DNA from: Caldilineaceae bacterium
Lineage (GTDB): Bacteria > Chloroflexota > Anaerolineae > Caldilineales > Caldilineaceae
NCBI GenBank assembly: GCA_022842065.1
Contig: JALHQH010000052.1
Location: forward strand, 1 to 64,000
Direction: 5' to 3'
DNA: 64,000 bases
In this document: in pieces, positions 24,970 through 33,116 of the stretch
Layout of the letters: every line of letters begins with the position of its first letter
How positions within the stretch are numbered: the first letter of the stretch is position 1
Position numbers and translations under genes: made by a program
Notes under the pieces: generated by a model
Database searches by the model: none
What the model saw: the letters and a program-made list of their open reading frames with translations, nothing else
Told to the model about the DNA's origin: nothing

Positions 24970-25911
24970 TCAGCGACGCATGCTGATGACATCCAACATG
25001 GTGCGCACCGCGACGACGACGGCGTCGGGTTGTTCCTGGGGGATGTTGTGGCCGCTGTCATCGACCGGCAGACGCATGCTAAAGCTGGAAAGGGTGAGCA
25101 ATTGATCGGGCAATTCTTGCTGTAAGAGTGCGTTGAGCTGCGCCTCCAAATTGGTGGGCAGACCGGGTGCCAACACTGTCGGTATGCCGGCGACTAACAC
25201 GAGCAATGGCCGTTTGCCTAGATCCCCGGCGGCGGCGACTTGGGCGGCAGTCGTGGGAATATCAATGCCTTCGGGCGTTTGGGCCGGGACACGGTAGCCA
25301 GTGGTCATGAAGCTGCGAAAATTTTGTAGCCGTGGGCTGTCGTCAGCGGCCGGGGATGGCAGCAAGGCTTGGGCGCGCATCCACCACGTTTCATGCACGG
25401 CGTCGACCAGCACAATGCCAAGCACATCATCTGGATGGGCAGCGGTGTACAGGCGGACAAAGAGCGCACCAAAAGAGTGGCCAACCAAGATGTAGGGGCC
25501 ACTTTCGCCACTCTGGGCTAACAGTTCTTCCAGATCAGCAACGATATCGGCCCCGGTCCGGCCTACTACTGTCCCATCACTGGCACCCAGCCCGGCGCGG
25601 TCATAGCTACAAACGCGGGTCAAGGCGGCAATACCAGGTTGGACCAGTGCCCAACTGCTGTGATCAGCGCCCAGCCCCGCTTCGAGGATCACGGTTGGGC
25701 TGCCGGTACCCGCACAGTAAAGGGCTAGGCGGCGTTCCCCGACCGCCACATATGCGCCCCCCTCCGCCAATGGCAGCGCGGTTGGTGCGCTGGTTGTTAT
25801 GGGGGGGACGGTCGCTGTAAGTGGAACAACTGGCCTGAGGGTTTGCAAATCAAGTGTAGAACTGCCGAGGAGGATGCTACTAAAGAGGATGTAGAGCCAG
25901 GCCGGGCACAT
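24970..25911 (-). CDS. Exported alpha/beta-fold hydrolase
   Basis: A 313-residue protein with an N-terminal hydrophobic signal or anchor (AWLYILFSSILLGSSTLDL) and an alpha/beta-hydrolase core. The nucleophile elbow is VGHSFGAL, the acid is likely in IVLVDAVHE, and the catalytic His is in DDSGHNIPQEQ. GAGLGADHSSWALVQPGIA matches the oxyanion region. AAGGAG lies upstream of the ATG at 25911; the open frame runs 79 codons further, but that part has no sense. The substrate (ester, amide or other) cannot be told. Confidence 0.85.
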   Translation of the reverse strand: MCPAWLYILFSSILLGSSTLDLQTLRPVVPLTATVPPITTSAPTALPLAEGGAYVAVGERRLALYCAGTGSPTVILEAGLGADHSSWALVQPGIAALTRVCSYDRAGLGASDGTVVGRTGADIVADLEELLAQSGESGPYILVGHSFGALFVRLYTAAHPDDVLGIVLVDAVHETWWMRAQALLPSPAADDSPRLQNFRSFMTTGYRVPAQTPEGIDIPTTAAQVAAAGDLGKRPLLVLVAGIPTVLAPGLPTNLEAQLNALLQQELPDQLLTLSSFSMRLPVDDSGHNIPQEQPDAVVVAVRTMLDVISMRR

Positions 25912-26048
25912 TAGTGCTGCTCCTTTACCAAGTCGGCGGCGTCGAGGGCGGTGCCATACAGAATCAAAGCGAGTGGGGCAGCGGGGGATCTGCCAGCCAT
26001 GCATCAGCGGGAATCTGATAACGTTGGAGCGAATCAGATCGGCTTGAA

Positions 26049-27224
26049 TCAGATCGGGTTGAAGCCCATGGCTTGTCCTTTGCCACGGCGGAAGACGCGG
26101 CGGGCAATTTGGTAGTAATCGACGAGCTGATCCATGGTCGCACGCCAAGAGCGACTTTGCGCATGGCGGAAGCCATTTTCACCCATCTCGGCGCGCAACT
26201 GTGGGTTGGTGCGCAGCCGACGCAGCAAAGGTGTAATCTGATGCAGTTGATTCGGCTCGTAAAAGAAACCATTTTCGCCGTCGATGACGGTGTCAACCAC
26301 CCCACCCGCTTTGGCCGCAATTACGGGCACACGACAAGCCATTGCTTCCAGTGCCACCAAGCCAAAGGTTTCGGTCGTCGAGGGGAAGATAAAGGCATCG
26401 GCGGCGCGGTAGGCGGCGATCAGATCGGCACCACGCAAAAAGCCAGGGAAGACGGTCGGTGTATCGCGGTAATACTCTTGCAACTGCCCGTGGCTTGGGC
26501 CGCCGCCAATCAGGGCCATGCGCACACCCGGTTCGGCAAAGATATGTTCGCGAATTTCCTTAAGCCCTTTTTCCGGGGATTGGCGTCCCACGTTGACCAC
26601 CAGAAAATCGTCGGGATGGCCATCGGTGAGCAGGTTGCGCATGGCTTCATCGCGCACACCAGGGGTAAAGAGTTCGGTGTCAATACCACGTTTCCACCAG
26701 CGCACGCGGCGAAAACCCTGGCGGCGCAGATCATCGCGAATGGCGCTGGAAGGGCAGAGATTGACATCAGCCTGGTTGTGGATCGTGCGCAGGTAGCTGC
26801 GCAGCACCGGTGCCACAAAGCCAATGCCATAATGTTCCACATAGCGGGGCAGATCCGTGTGGAACGAGGCGACCGTGGGCACTTTCAACTTGCGGGCATA
26901 GGAAAGACCAAAGGGCCCAAGCGCAACCGGATTGACCATGTGGATCAGATCCGGCTGAAAGGCCTGCACGCGTTGCCAGATGTGACGGCGCGGCAAATTA
27001 ATGCGCAACTCCGGGTAGAGGGGCAGCCGTGGCCCATCAACGCCGACCACTTCCGCGCCGGCATACTCGCTCGGCGCGCCGGCTGGGGCGAAGAGAATCA
27101 CCTGATGCCCTTGTTCTTGTAAGCGCTGTAACATGAGACAGAGAATACTGACAATGCCATCAATTTTGGGTAGAAAGGTTTCCGTAAAAATCGCGATTTT
27201 TAATGGAGTTTCATCAGTTTGCAT
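26049..27224 (-). CDS. sqdX: Sulfoquinovosyltransferase SqdX (GT4)
   Basis: A 391-residue GT-B glycosyltransferase that moves sulfoquinovose from UDP-sulfoquinovose to diacylglycerol, making SQDG. It follows cyanobacterial SqdX along its length: IAIFTETFLPKIDGIVSILC, LPLYPELRINLPR, DLIHMVNPVALGPFGL, VASFHTDLPRYVEHYGIG, WWKRGIDTELFTP, and the GT4 donor motif FPSTTETFGLVALEAMACRV. GAGG precedes the ATG. It diverges from sqdB across 481 bp, which strongly supports the assignment over a generic mannosyltransferase. Confidence 0.88.
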   Translation of the reverse strand: MQTDETPLKIAIFTETFLPKIDGIVSILCLMLQRLQEQGHQVILFAPAGAPSEYAGAEVVGVDGPRLPLYPELRINLPRRHIWQRVQAFQPDLIHMVNPVALGPFGLSYARKLKVPTVASFHTDLPRYVEHYGIGFVAPVLRSYLRTIHNQADVNLCPSSAIRDDLRRQGFRRVRWWKRGIDTELFTPGVRDEAMRNLLTDGHPDDFLVVNVGRQSPEKGLKEIREHIFAEPGVRMALIGGGPSHGQLQEYYRDTPTVFPGFLRGADLIAAYRAADAFIFPSTTETFGLVALEAMACRVPVIAAKAGGVVDTVIDGENGFFYEPNQLHQITPLLRRLRTNPQLRAEMGENGFRHAQSRSWRATMDQLVDYYQIARRVFRRGKGQAMGFNPI

Positions 27225-27705
27225 AGTACCTCAGAAATTATTCTAATTATTCTATGGAATAGCTTGTTTTTTTATTGGTGTTGAACAAAAATACGTGCGC
27301 GCTGCACAAAGAATACAGCTTTTCTACTTTTTGCTGCGAGCAATTTATCCGCATGTGCTGAATTAAGTAACCCGGTTGCGCCGCGTCAAAATTTTATGCA
27401 CACCACTGCTAGTATATATACTACTGTAGCATACTATGCAAGGCTGGGTGCGTGGCTATTCTCCTAATCTGCAAAAACCGCAACGAAATTTGCGAAAGGT
27501 GGCACATTTTTGCCTAAGATCTAGCGTTGTCAGTAAATCATCCCCATGTTAGCGTTTTGTTAAATGCTATACTGTCGTTTATGCTTGGGACAAATTACAT
27601 CTACATCATTTTGTGCAATGCAACTTGTACGATTTTGTGAATTAAATTTTGGTCGCACAAGGTAACAAGTTTTAGTCAGCTATTGAGGAAGAGGAGAAGA
27701 TTTGT
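27225..27705. promoter_or_regulatory. AT-rich divergent control region of sqdX and sqdB
   Basis: 481 bp with no gene, clearly more AT-rich than the flanks. A TATACT hexamer at 27568-27573 could be the -10 box of sqdB; I see no matching -35. The sqdB ribosome-binding site (GAGGAAGAGGAG) ends 7 nt before its ATG. Confidence 0.5.
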
Positions 27706-28956
27706 ATGGGTAAAGGGAATGTTTTGGTGCTGGGTGGTGATGGCTTTTGTGGCTGGCCGACCAGCCTGCGCCTTTCCAGCGAGGGTTATGATGTGACGAT
27801 TGTGGACAATCTGTCCCGCCGTAAGATCGATGTCGAGTTGGGTTGTCGTTCGTTGACACCAATCGAGACGCCCGAAAATCGTTTGGCCGCATGGAAAGAG
27901 GCGACTGGCAAGACGATCAACTTTGTCAATCTGAATGTGGCCGAAGATTATAATGACCTGCGTGATCTGATTGCGGAAGTACGGCCCAAGGCCATTGTCC
28001 ATTTTGCCGAGCAGCGCGCCGCCCCCTACTCGATGAAATCCCCCAAACACAAGCGTTATACCGTCGATAACAACGTCAACGGCACCCACAACCTGCTCTG
28101 CGCCTTGGTCGATGCCGGCGTTGATGCCCATCTGGTCCACCTGGGCACCATGGGTGTTTATGGTTATGGCACCGCGGGCATGGCCATTCCTGAGGGCTAT
28201 CTCAATGTCAAGGTGGAGATCGAAGGCAAGGATCACGATATTGAGATCCCCTACCCACCGCACCCCGGCAGCATCTACCACATGACCAAGACGCTCGATG
28301 CGCTGCTCTTCTACTATTACAACAAGAATGACGGCGTGCGCATTACCGATCTACATCAAGGTGTTGTCTGGGGCACCAATACCGATGAAACCTTGCTGGA
28401 CGAGCGGCTGATCAACCGCTTTGACTACGAAGGGGATTATGGTACCGTCCTCAACCGCTTCTTGGTGCAGGCGGCCGTCGGTCACCCGTTGACCGTTTAT
28501 GGCACCGGTGGTCAGACCCGCGCCTTTATCCACATTCGCGACTCGGTGCGCTGCATCTCGTTGGCGATTGCCAACCCACCCCAGCCGGGTGAACGCGTGA
28601 AGATTTTCAACCAGATGACCGAAACCCACCGCGTCCATGAATTGGCCGAGATTGTGGCGGGGCTCACCAGTTCTGAGATCCGTTACTATGTCAACCCGCG
28701 CAACGAATCCGTTGAAAATAACCTGGTCGTCCGCAATGACCAATTCCTGGCATTGGGGCTCAACCCGACCCGCCTGGGTGAAGGGCTATTGACCGAAGTC
28801 TACGAAGTTGCTGGGCGCTACAAGGATCGCTGTAACATGGACAAGATCCTCTCCGACTCGCGCTGGCGCAAGGATATCCCCAAGGATAAAGTCGGTTCTG
28901 ACAATCCTGTCCTTACCCGCACCACGGCGAATGGTCATGCGCCGGTGAAGGCGTAG
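27706..28956 (+). CDS. sqdB: UDP-sulfoquinovose synthase SqdB
   Basis: A 416-residue short-chain dehydrogenase-type enzyme that makes UDP-sulfoquinovose from UDP-glucose and sulfite using bound NAD. NAD-binding VLVLGGDGFCGWP at the N-terminus, the SqdB-specific RAAPYSMKSPKHKRYTVDNN, the catalytic Thr in HLGTMGVYGYG (Thr148) and the YxxxK in IYHMTK (Tyr191, Lys195) are all present, as are LHQGVVWGTNT and GGQTRAFIHIRDSVRC. It diverges from sqdX, giving a complete sulfolipid headgroup pathway. The convergent end holds a TTGCAAGG-type repeat. Confidence 0.95.
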   Translation: MGKGNVLVLGGDGFCGWPTSLRLSSEGYDVTIVDNLSRRKIDVELGCRSLTPIETPENRLAAWKEATGKTINFVNLNVAEDYNDLRDLIAEVRPKAIVHFAEQRAAPYSMKSPKHKRYTVDNNVNGTHNLLCALVDAGVDAHLVHLGTMGVYGYGTAGMAIPEGYLNVKVEIEGKDHDIEIPYPPHPGSIYHMTKTLDALLFYYYNKNDGVRITDLHQGVVWGTNTDETLLDERLINRFDYEGDYGTVLNRFLVQAAVGHPLTVYGTGGQTRAFIHIRDSVRCISLAIANPPQPGERVKIFNQMTETHRVHELAEIVAGLTSSEIRYYVNPRNESVENNLVVRNDQFLALGLNPTRLGEGLLTEVYEVAGRYKDRCNMDKILSDSRWRKDIPKDKVGSDNPVLTRTTANGHAPVKA

Positions 28957-28961
28957 AAAGC

Positions 28962-29055
28962 GGCAAGGGGGCAAAGTTGCAAAGGCGCAGGGTTGAGGGT
29001 AGCCACGCGATACTTTGCAACCTTGCCCCTCTGCCACCTTGCCACCTTGCGACTT
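28962..29055. repeat. TTGCAAGG/TTGCAGAG-family inverted array, copy 1
   Basis: Starting 6 bp after the sqdB stop, ggcaagggggcaaagttgcaaag is matched imperfectly by ctttgcaaccttgcccctctgcc downstream, followed by further ccaccttgc units that run into the stop of the convergent yceI-family gene. Copies at 42634-42813 and 63561-63656 share the words. Confidence 0.75.
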
Positions 29056-29579
29056 TATCCCTCTTTGATAATCTCTAGATCAATATCAATATTGACCTGA
29101 TCGCCCACGAGCACGCCGCCGGTCTCCAAGGCCCCATTCCACTCCAAACCCCAGTCCTTGCGATTAATGGCGGTCTTGGCGCTAAAGCCGGCGCTGGTGG
29201 TCCCCCACGGGCTCTTGGCCTGGCCGGCATATTCGGTCTCCAACACAACTTCTTTGCTGACGCCGCGGATTGTCAGGTCACCGATAATGCGGCCGTGGCT
29301 ATCGTCGATCTTTTCGACTCGTTTGCTGACAAAGGTGAGGGTGGGGTAATTATCGGCATCCAGGAAATCTGCCGAGCGCAGGTGACCATCGCGCTGGGCG
29401 TCGCGCGTGTCGATGCTGGCGGCCTCAATTTGTACATTGACCGTTGAATTGATCGGATTCGCTTCATCAAACTCGACGGTGCCATTAACTTCCCCAAAAC
29501 GGCCGCGCGCGGTCGAGATCATCATGTGGCGAACGCCAAAGGTTACATGTGAGTGGGCTGAATCAATTTTCCATGCCAT
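29055..29579 (-). CDS. YceI-family protein
   Basis: A 174-residue lipocalin-like YceI protein: WKIDSAHSHVTFGVRHMMIS, RGRFGEVNGTVEFDEANP, LRSADFLDADNYPTLTFVSK, IGDLTIRGVSKEVVL and the C-terminal KDWGLEWNGALETGGVLVGD block. Family members bind polyisoprenoids or other amphiphiles. There is no signal peptide, so this one appears cytoplasmic, unlike E. coli YceI. It diverges from the TetR gene over two palindromes and is probably repressed by that regulator. Confidence 0.92.
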   Translation of the reverse strand: MAWKIDSAHSHVTFGVRHMMISTARGRFGEVNGTVEFDEANPINSTVNVQIEAASIDTRDAQRDGHLRSADFLDADNYPTLTFVSKRVEKIDDSHGRIIGDLTIRGVSKEVVLETEYAGQAKSPWGTTSAGFSAKTAINRKDWGLEWNGALETGGVLVGDQVNIDIDLEIIKEG

Positions 29580-29622
29580 GTTGTTTGCTCCTCATTTTAA
29601 GTTACCAAATTTTTATCAAAAG

Positions 29623-29636
29623 TGGACACATGTCCA
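29623..29636. promoter_or_regulatory. Putative TetR operator 1
   Basis: TGGACA-ca-TGTCCA, two 6-bp arms around a 2-bp centre, lies 43 bp upstream of the YceI start. It shares its sequence with the second site. Confidence 0.7.
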
Positions 29637-29657
29637 TTCGCTGTGAAAGATTTTAAC

Positions 29658-29669
29658 GGACACGTGTCC
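29658..29669. promoter_or_regulatory. Putative TetR operator 2
   Basis: GGACACGTGTCC is a perfect 12-bp palindrome centred 34 bp from site 1 and 11 bp upstream of the proposed -35 box of the TetR gene. Two like sites about three helical turns apart in a divergent TetR region suggest autoregulation. Confidence 0.72.
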
Positions 29670-29679
29670 ACTTGTCAAA

Positions 29680-29708
29680 TTGGAAGTGTTATTCGCTTCT
29701 GTTATAAT
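29680..29708 (+). promoter_or_regulatory. Promoter of the TetR gene, implying a leaderless mRNA
   Basis: TTGGAA (29680-29685), a 17-bp spacer and a perfect TATAAT (29703-29708). The paired ATGs start at 29715, 6 nt after the -10 box, so transcription should begin at or next to the start codon. No ribosome-binding site is present. Confidence 0.65.
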
Positions 29709-29714
29709 GGCAAT

Positions 29715-30362
29715 ATGATGAAATTAAACCAGGATGATCTGCTTGAATTTGTGACGCCGGTGCCTGACGCGGTACGGATGGAGCGGGCTGATGCTTCGGA
29801 AAACCGCGCGCGGATTCTGGCCGCGGCCGCGGCGCTCTTTGCCGAGTTTGGGGTGGCAGCCGTCAATATGGTCGATATTGCCCGCAAAGCCGGGGTGGGG
29901 CAAGGGACGCTTTACCGGCGTTTCGCCAACAAAGGGGAATTATGTCTGGCTTTGTTGGATACCCAATTGCGCGAATTTCAGGATCATACGCTGACCCAAC
30001 TGCGCACGATGTTGTCGGTTGGTGCGCCGGCATTAACCCAATTGGCCTGGTTTATTGAGGCGTGGGTCTACTTTCAAGCCAATCATAGCTTATTGCTCTG
30101 TGCCATCGGCCAGGAAGTTGCCATCGAAAATCATCCCCATTCGACCCCGTTCCTCTGGCAACGGCGCACTGTCCATGGCTTGTTGCAGACCGCCGCCCAA
30201 CGCGGCGAATTGGCAGCCGCCGTTGATGTATCTTTTACAGCCGATGCCCTACTCGCCCTGCTGCAACCTGATATCCTGCGCGCCCAACAAAAATTTGGTG
30301 GCCACGCGCCCGTAAGGATTATCAGTGGCATTCAACGGTTGTTACAAGGGGTGGGAAATTAA
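29715..30362 (+). CDS. TetR/AcrR-family regulator, divergent from the YceI gene
   Basis: A 215-residue TetR protein. The HTH is classic: ENRARILAAAAALFAEFGVA, VNMVDIARKAGVGQGTLYRR, FANKGELCLALLDTQL. The C-terminal ligand domain is variable (AWVYFQANHSLLLCAIGQEV). I start it at ATG 29715 (29718 is a second in-frame ATG); a 31-codon extension would translate through both operators. It likely represses itself and yceI by binding the two GGACAC-GTGTCC-type sites. Confidence 0.85.
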   Translation: MMKLNQDDLLEFVTPVPDAVRMERADASENRARILAAAAALFAEFGVAAVNMVDIARKAGVGQGTLYRRFANKGELCLALLDTQLREFQDHTLTQLRTMLSVGAPALTQLAWFIEAWVYFQANHSLLLCAIGQEVAIENHPHSTPFLWQRRTVHGLLQTAAQRGELAAAVDVSFTADALLALLQPDILRAQQKFGGHAPVRIISGIQRLLQGVGN

Positions 30363-30378
30363 CATGGTAGATAGCCGC

Positions 30379-30488
30379 TGTGCTGAAAAGCGTCATGTAG
30401 TCGTGTAGTCGTGTGGTCTGGACTACACGACTACACGACTACACGACTACACGACTACACGACTACACGACTACCCACCGCTTTTCAG
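30379..30488. repeat. Dispersed element, copy 2, with GACTACAC tandem array
   Basis: Begins with tgtgctgaaaagcgt, shared with 4591. ctgaaaagcg (30383-30392) pairs with cgcttttcag (30479-30488). Between them lie tagtcgtg units facing six perfect gactacac units (30421-30468) plus a partial one, so it can fold into a long hairpin. The right arm includes the stop codon of the isomerase gene at 30485. Confidence 0.8.
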
Positions 30489-31345
30489 GCCACTTTGCGT
30501 TCGACACAGTTCTGATTGGCCATCAGTTGGCGCAGCGCAGCGACGGCCCGCGCCATCCCGGCTGGGCCACTAAAACCACTGCTGTGGCCAGCCACCGCTA
30601 GATGCGGCTCCAGCGCCAGAAAACCCTGATAGCCGCGATCGCGTAAGTGGGCTAGGAGCAGGTCGATCTGGCCGTCACCTTCGCCGGCCGGCTGCACTTC
30701 GCCCCCAGCCAGCCGCGCGTCTTTGATGTGGACATAGCCGATCTGGTTGCCCAACAGGGGCCAACCACGCTCGGTAACCCGTTCCTCCCCCACCTGAATA
30801 AAGTTGGCCGGATCCCAGGCGAAGGTCAATGCTGGATGATTGACGTCCGCCAGTAACTGCTGGCAGCGCACCAACGTGTCACCCACAATGCCCTTCTCAT
30901 TTTCCAGCAACAGTTCACAGCCCGCATTGCCGGCCACGGTGGCTAGTTGCTGTAATCGTTCGACGACCGCATCGACATATTGATCATAGTGCGCGTTGCT
31001 GCTGAGATCAGGCGGATAGAAGGAGAAGACGCGCACCCGCTGGGTGCCAACGATGCGGCCAATCGTGATGATCCGTTCCAGATTGGCCAGCTCTTGTTCA
31101 ATTGGATCGGCCAGTGCTGATTTGCCGATGGGGCTACCAATGGCGCTGACCCCAATGCCTTGCTGATCACACAGCGCGCGTACAGTATGGGCTTCGTCGT
31201 CGGTAAAGCGCAGGACATTTTTGCCCCAGGCCCCGCGCAATTCCAGGTAGCCAATCTGCAACTCGCGCAAGACGGCCAGCTGGGTTGCCAGGTCATCAGC
31301 GATCTCATCGCCAAAGGCACTAATCGTAAAGTTTGCTTCGCTCAT
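30485..31345 (-). CDS. Sugar phosphate isomerase/epimerase (TIM-barrel, AP endonuclease 2 fold)
   Basis: A 286-residue TIM-barrel protein of the xylose isomerase-like/AP endonuclease 2 family. The recurrent metal-site segments are seen: ENEKGI (Glu), TFAWDPANF (Asp), GYVHIKDARL (His, Asp) and FLALEPHL (Glu). These enzymes epimerise or isomerise sugars or polyols with a divalent metal. It lies 48 bp after the Gfo/Idh/MocA gene on the same strand, the common pairing in inositol or rare-sugar catabolism. The exact substrate is unknown. Confidence 0.85.
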   Translation of the reverse strand: MSEANFTISAFGDEIADDLATQLAVLRELQIGYLELRGAWGKNVLRFTDDEAHTVRALCDQQGIGVSAIGSPIGKSALADPIEQELANLERIITIGRIVGTQRVRVFSFYPPDLSSNAHYDQYVDAVVERLQQLATVAGNAGCELLLENEKGIVGDTLVRCQQLLADVNHPALTFAWDPANFIQVGEERVTERGWPLLGNQIGYVHIKDARLAGGEVQPAGEGDGQIDLLLAHLRDRGYQGFLALEPHLAVAGHSSGFSGPAGMARAVAALRQLMANQNCVERKVA

Positions 31346-31393
31346 CGCTCTTATGCTCGCTTTCTTGGTTGGATTGTTAGATGATATAACCCC

Positions 31394-32527
31394 TCAACTG
31401 TTTTGCAACTGGGCTAATAGTGCACCATAGGCCGCGCGATCCAGTGGCAGCTCTACCACCTGATTGGTATAACTCGAATAGATGATCGCGTTGGCTAGCT
31501 CCAGTGACATCCGCCCCGCGGCACCGTCGGCGCGCGGTCTGCCTTGGGTGGCAATGGCGTGATGGAAATCCGTGTAGACTTCAACATGTTTGCCCAACCC
31601 CGTCTCCAGGGCGACAACTTCATCGACCAATGCCGGGGCCGCAAAGCGTTCGGGCGAGTGGGTAATGTGTTCAACCAGATCCGGTTCATAACGTTGAAAG
31701 CGTAATTCGCCGCCTTCGCTAATGTTCAAAATACCCCCTGTCCCCACAATTTCCATGCGCCGGAGGCCTGCCTCTGCGGTGCTAAAGAAGATGCTGCCTA
31801 AGGCACCATTTGCCCATTCCAACATGGCCATTGACGTATCTTCCACCTGGATCTGATGGCGCAGGGTACGATTCCAGGCAACGACGCGGCTCGGCAGCCC
31901 CGCCAGATAGCAGAGCAGATCCAGGCTGTGCGGGGCCTGATTCATCAGCACGCCGCCCCCTTCGCCTTGCCAGGTGCCGCGCCAGCCGGCACTTTTATAG
32001 TAGGTGACGGTCCGTAGCCACGGCTCAATTTGGGTGACCCGTTGAATCGTGCCCAGCCGGCCGCTGTCGATCAACTGGCGCGCGGCCACAATTTCGGGGC
32101 GGAAACGCTGTTGAAAGTTGACGGCAATCAGGCGCTCATTCTGCTTGGCGGCCGCGATCATCGCGTCCGCTTCGGCCACCTGCACCGCCATCGGCTTTTC
32201 AACCAGGACATGACTGCCCGCGTTGAGAGCATCAATGGCAAGCGTGGCGTGGTAGGGGTGGGGGGTCAGAATAACCGTGACATCGGGCTTGGTTTCGGCT
32301 AACATGGTGCGATGATCGGCAAAGAACGGACAGCCCAACTGGGCCGCCGCTGCTTGGCCCAAGGTGGGGTTGACATCGGCTGCGCCCACAACGGTGATCG
32401 TGCCTAGCCCTTGTAAGGCGGGCAGATGGGCACTGAGAATGCCGGCCCCCACCCCAATAATGGCATGTCGCAAAGGTACCGGCGCGGTTGCGGCGGCAGG
32501 GGATAAGGTTGCAGAGGGTAATGACAT
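31394..32527 (-). CDS. Gfo/Idh/MocA-family oxidoreductase
   Basis: A 377-residue NAD(P)-dependent sugar oxidoreductase. The N-terminal Rossmann domain has HAIIGVGAGILSAHLPALQG, the conserved EKPMAV motif and NFQQRFRPE. The C-terminal domain has GGGVLMNQAPHSLDLLCYLA. Next to the isomerase it forms a likely sugar or polyol oxidation pair. Before the IS608-like insertion, its start would have been ~30 bp from the stop of the giant WD40 regulator, so the two may have been co-transcribed. Confidence 0.9.
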   Translation of the reverse strand: MSLPSATLSPAAATAPVPLRHAIIGVGAGILSAHLPALQGLGTITVVGAADVNPTLGQAAAAQLGCPFFADHRTMLAETKPDVTVILTPHPYHATLAIDALNAGSHVLVEKPMAVQVAEADAMIAAAKQNERLIAVNFQQRFRPEIVAARQLIDSGRLGTIQRVTQIEPWLRTVTYYKSAGWRGTWQGEGGGVLMNQAPHSLDLLCYLAGLPSRVVAWNRTLRHQIQVEDTSMAMLEWANGALGSIFFSTAEAGLRRMEIVGTGGILNISEGGELRFQRYEPDLVEHITHSPERFAAPALVDEVVALETGLGKHVEVYTDFHHAIATQGRPRADGAAGRMSLELANAIIYSSYTNQVVELPLDRAAYGALLAQLQNS

Positions 32528-32576
32528 GGTTCGCTCCCATTCGATAAAGATAAGTGGTTACGATCACTTTCGGCTG

Positions 32577-32601
32577 AAAGCCAACGTGTTTCAACCGTTG
32601 G
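32577..32601 (+). repeat. IS left-end guide and hairpin
   Basis: AAAG followed by ccaacg-(9 nt)-cgttgg. This is the subterminal structure recognised by TnpA as single-stranded DNA. Confidence 0.85.
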
Positions 32602-32717
32602 ATGAAAGCCGCCGCCCGGTTGCCTTCTAGGCGCGGCGAGACGTTCTTCGCGCGCGTCGAAAGCAACCTGAACGATATACAGTTGACAGATGTATAACTT
32701 TCTGCTATACTTCTGTC

Positions 32718-33116
32718 ATGACAAACGAACGTTGGACCACAAGCAACAAAGCAGTCTACAACATCGGTTATCACTTGATCTGGTGTCCGAAATATCGGCG
32801 CAAAGTGCTGACAGGCGCGGTCGAGTTGCGCTTGAAAGAACTTTTGTGCGAGAAAGCCGAAGAACTCGGCTTGATTATTGATACGCTGGAAGTCATGCCC
32901 GATCATGTGCATCTTTTTGTAAAGTCTACGCCTGTGCTTTCGCCGCACTACATTGTTCAGCAACTGAAGGGTTTTTCTTCCTCCAAGCTCCGTTCGGAGT
33001 TTCCAAAGCTCAAATCAAAACTCCCGACGCTTTGGACTCGCGCCTACTACTGCGAATCGGTCGGTCATATTTCTGCCGAAACCATTAAGCGCTATATCGA
33101 GGAGCAGAAAAGCTAG
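32718..33116 (+). CDS. tnpA: IS200/IS605 Y1 transposase TnpA
   Basis: A 132-residue HUH single-stranded-DNA transposase. The HUH motif is PDHVHLFV (His63 and His65) and the catalytic Tyr is in RYIEEQ (Tyr126). The start YNIGYHLIWCPKYRRKVL is typical, and the length is full. It excises and inserts the element as a circular single strand. The stop TAG overlaps the GTG start of tnpB by one base, so the two are translationally coupled. Confidence 0.95.
   Translation: MTNERWTTSNKAVYNIGYHLIWCPKYRRKVLTGAVELRLKELLCEKAEELGLIIDTLEVMPDHVHLFVKSTPVLSPHYIVQQLKGFSSSKLRSEFPKLKSKLPTLWTRAYYCESVGHISAETIKRYIEEQKS

Noticed and set aside
25912..26148. 79-codon extension of the alpha/beta hydrolase
   Set aside because: AAGGAG and a signal-like segment place the start at 25911, and the extension overlaps the end of sqdX.
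27676..28281. 201-codon minus-strand frame opposite sqdB
   Set aside because: Shadow of a clearly recognised SqdB gene.
30421..30474. Possible CRISPR array or coding repeat
   Set aside because: GACTACAC units have no spacers and form one arm of a hairpin.
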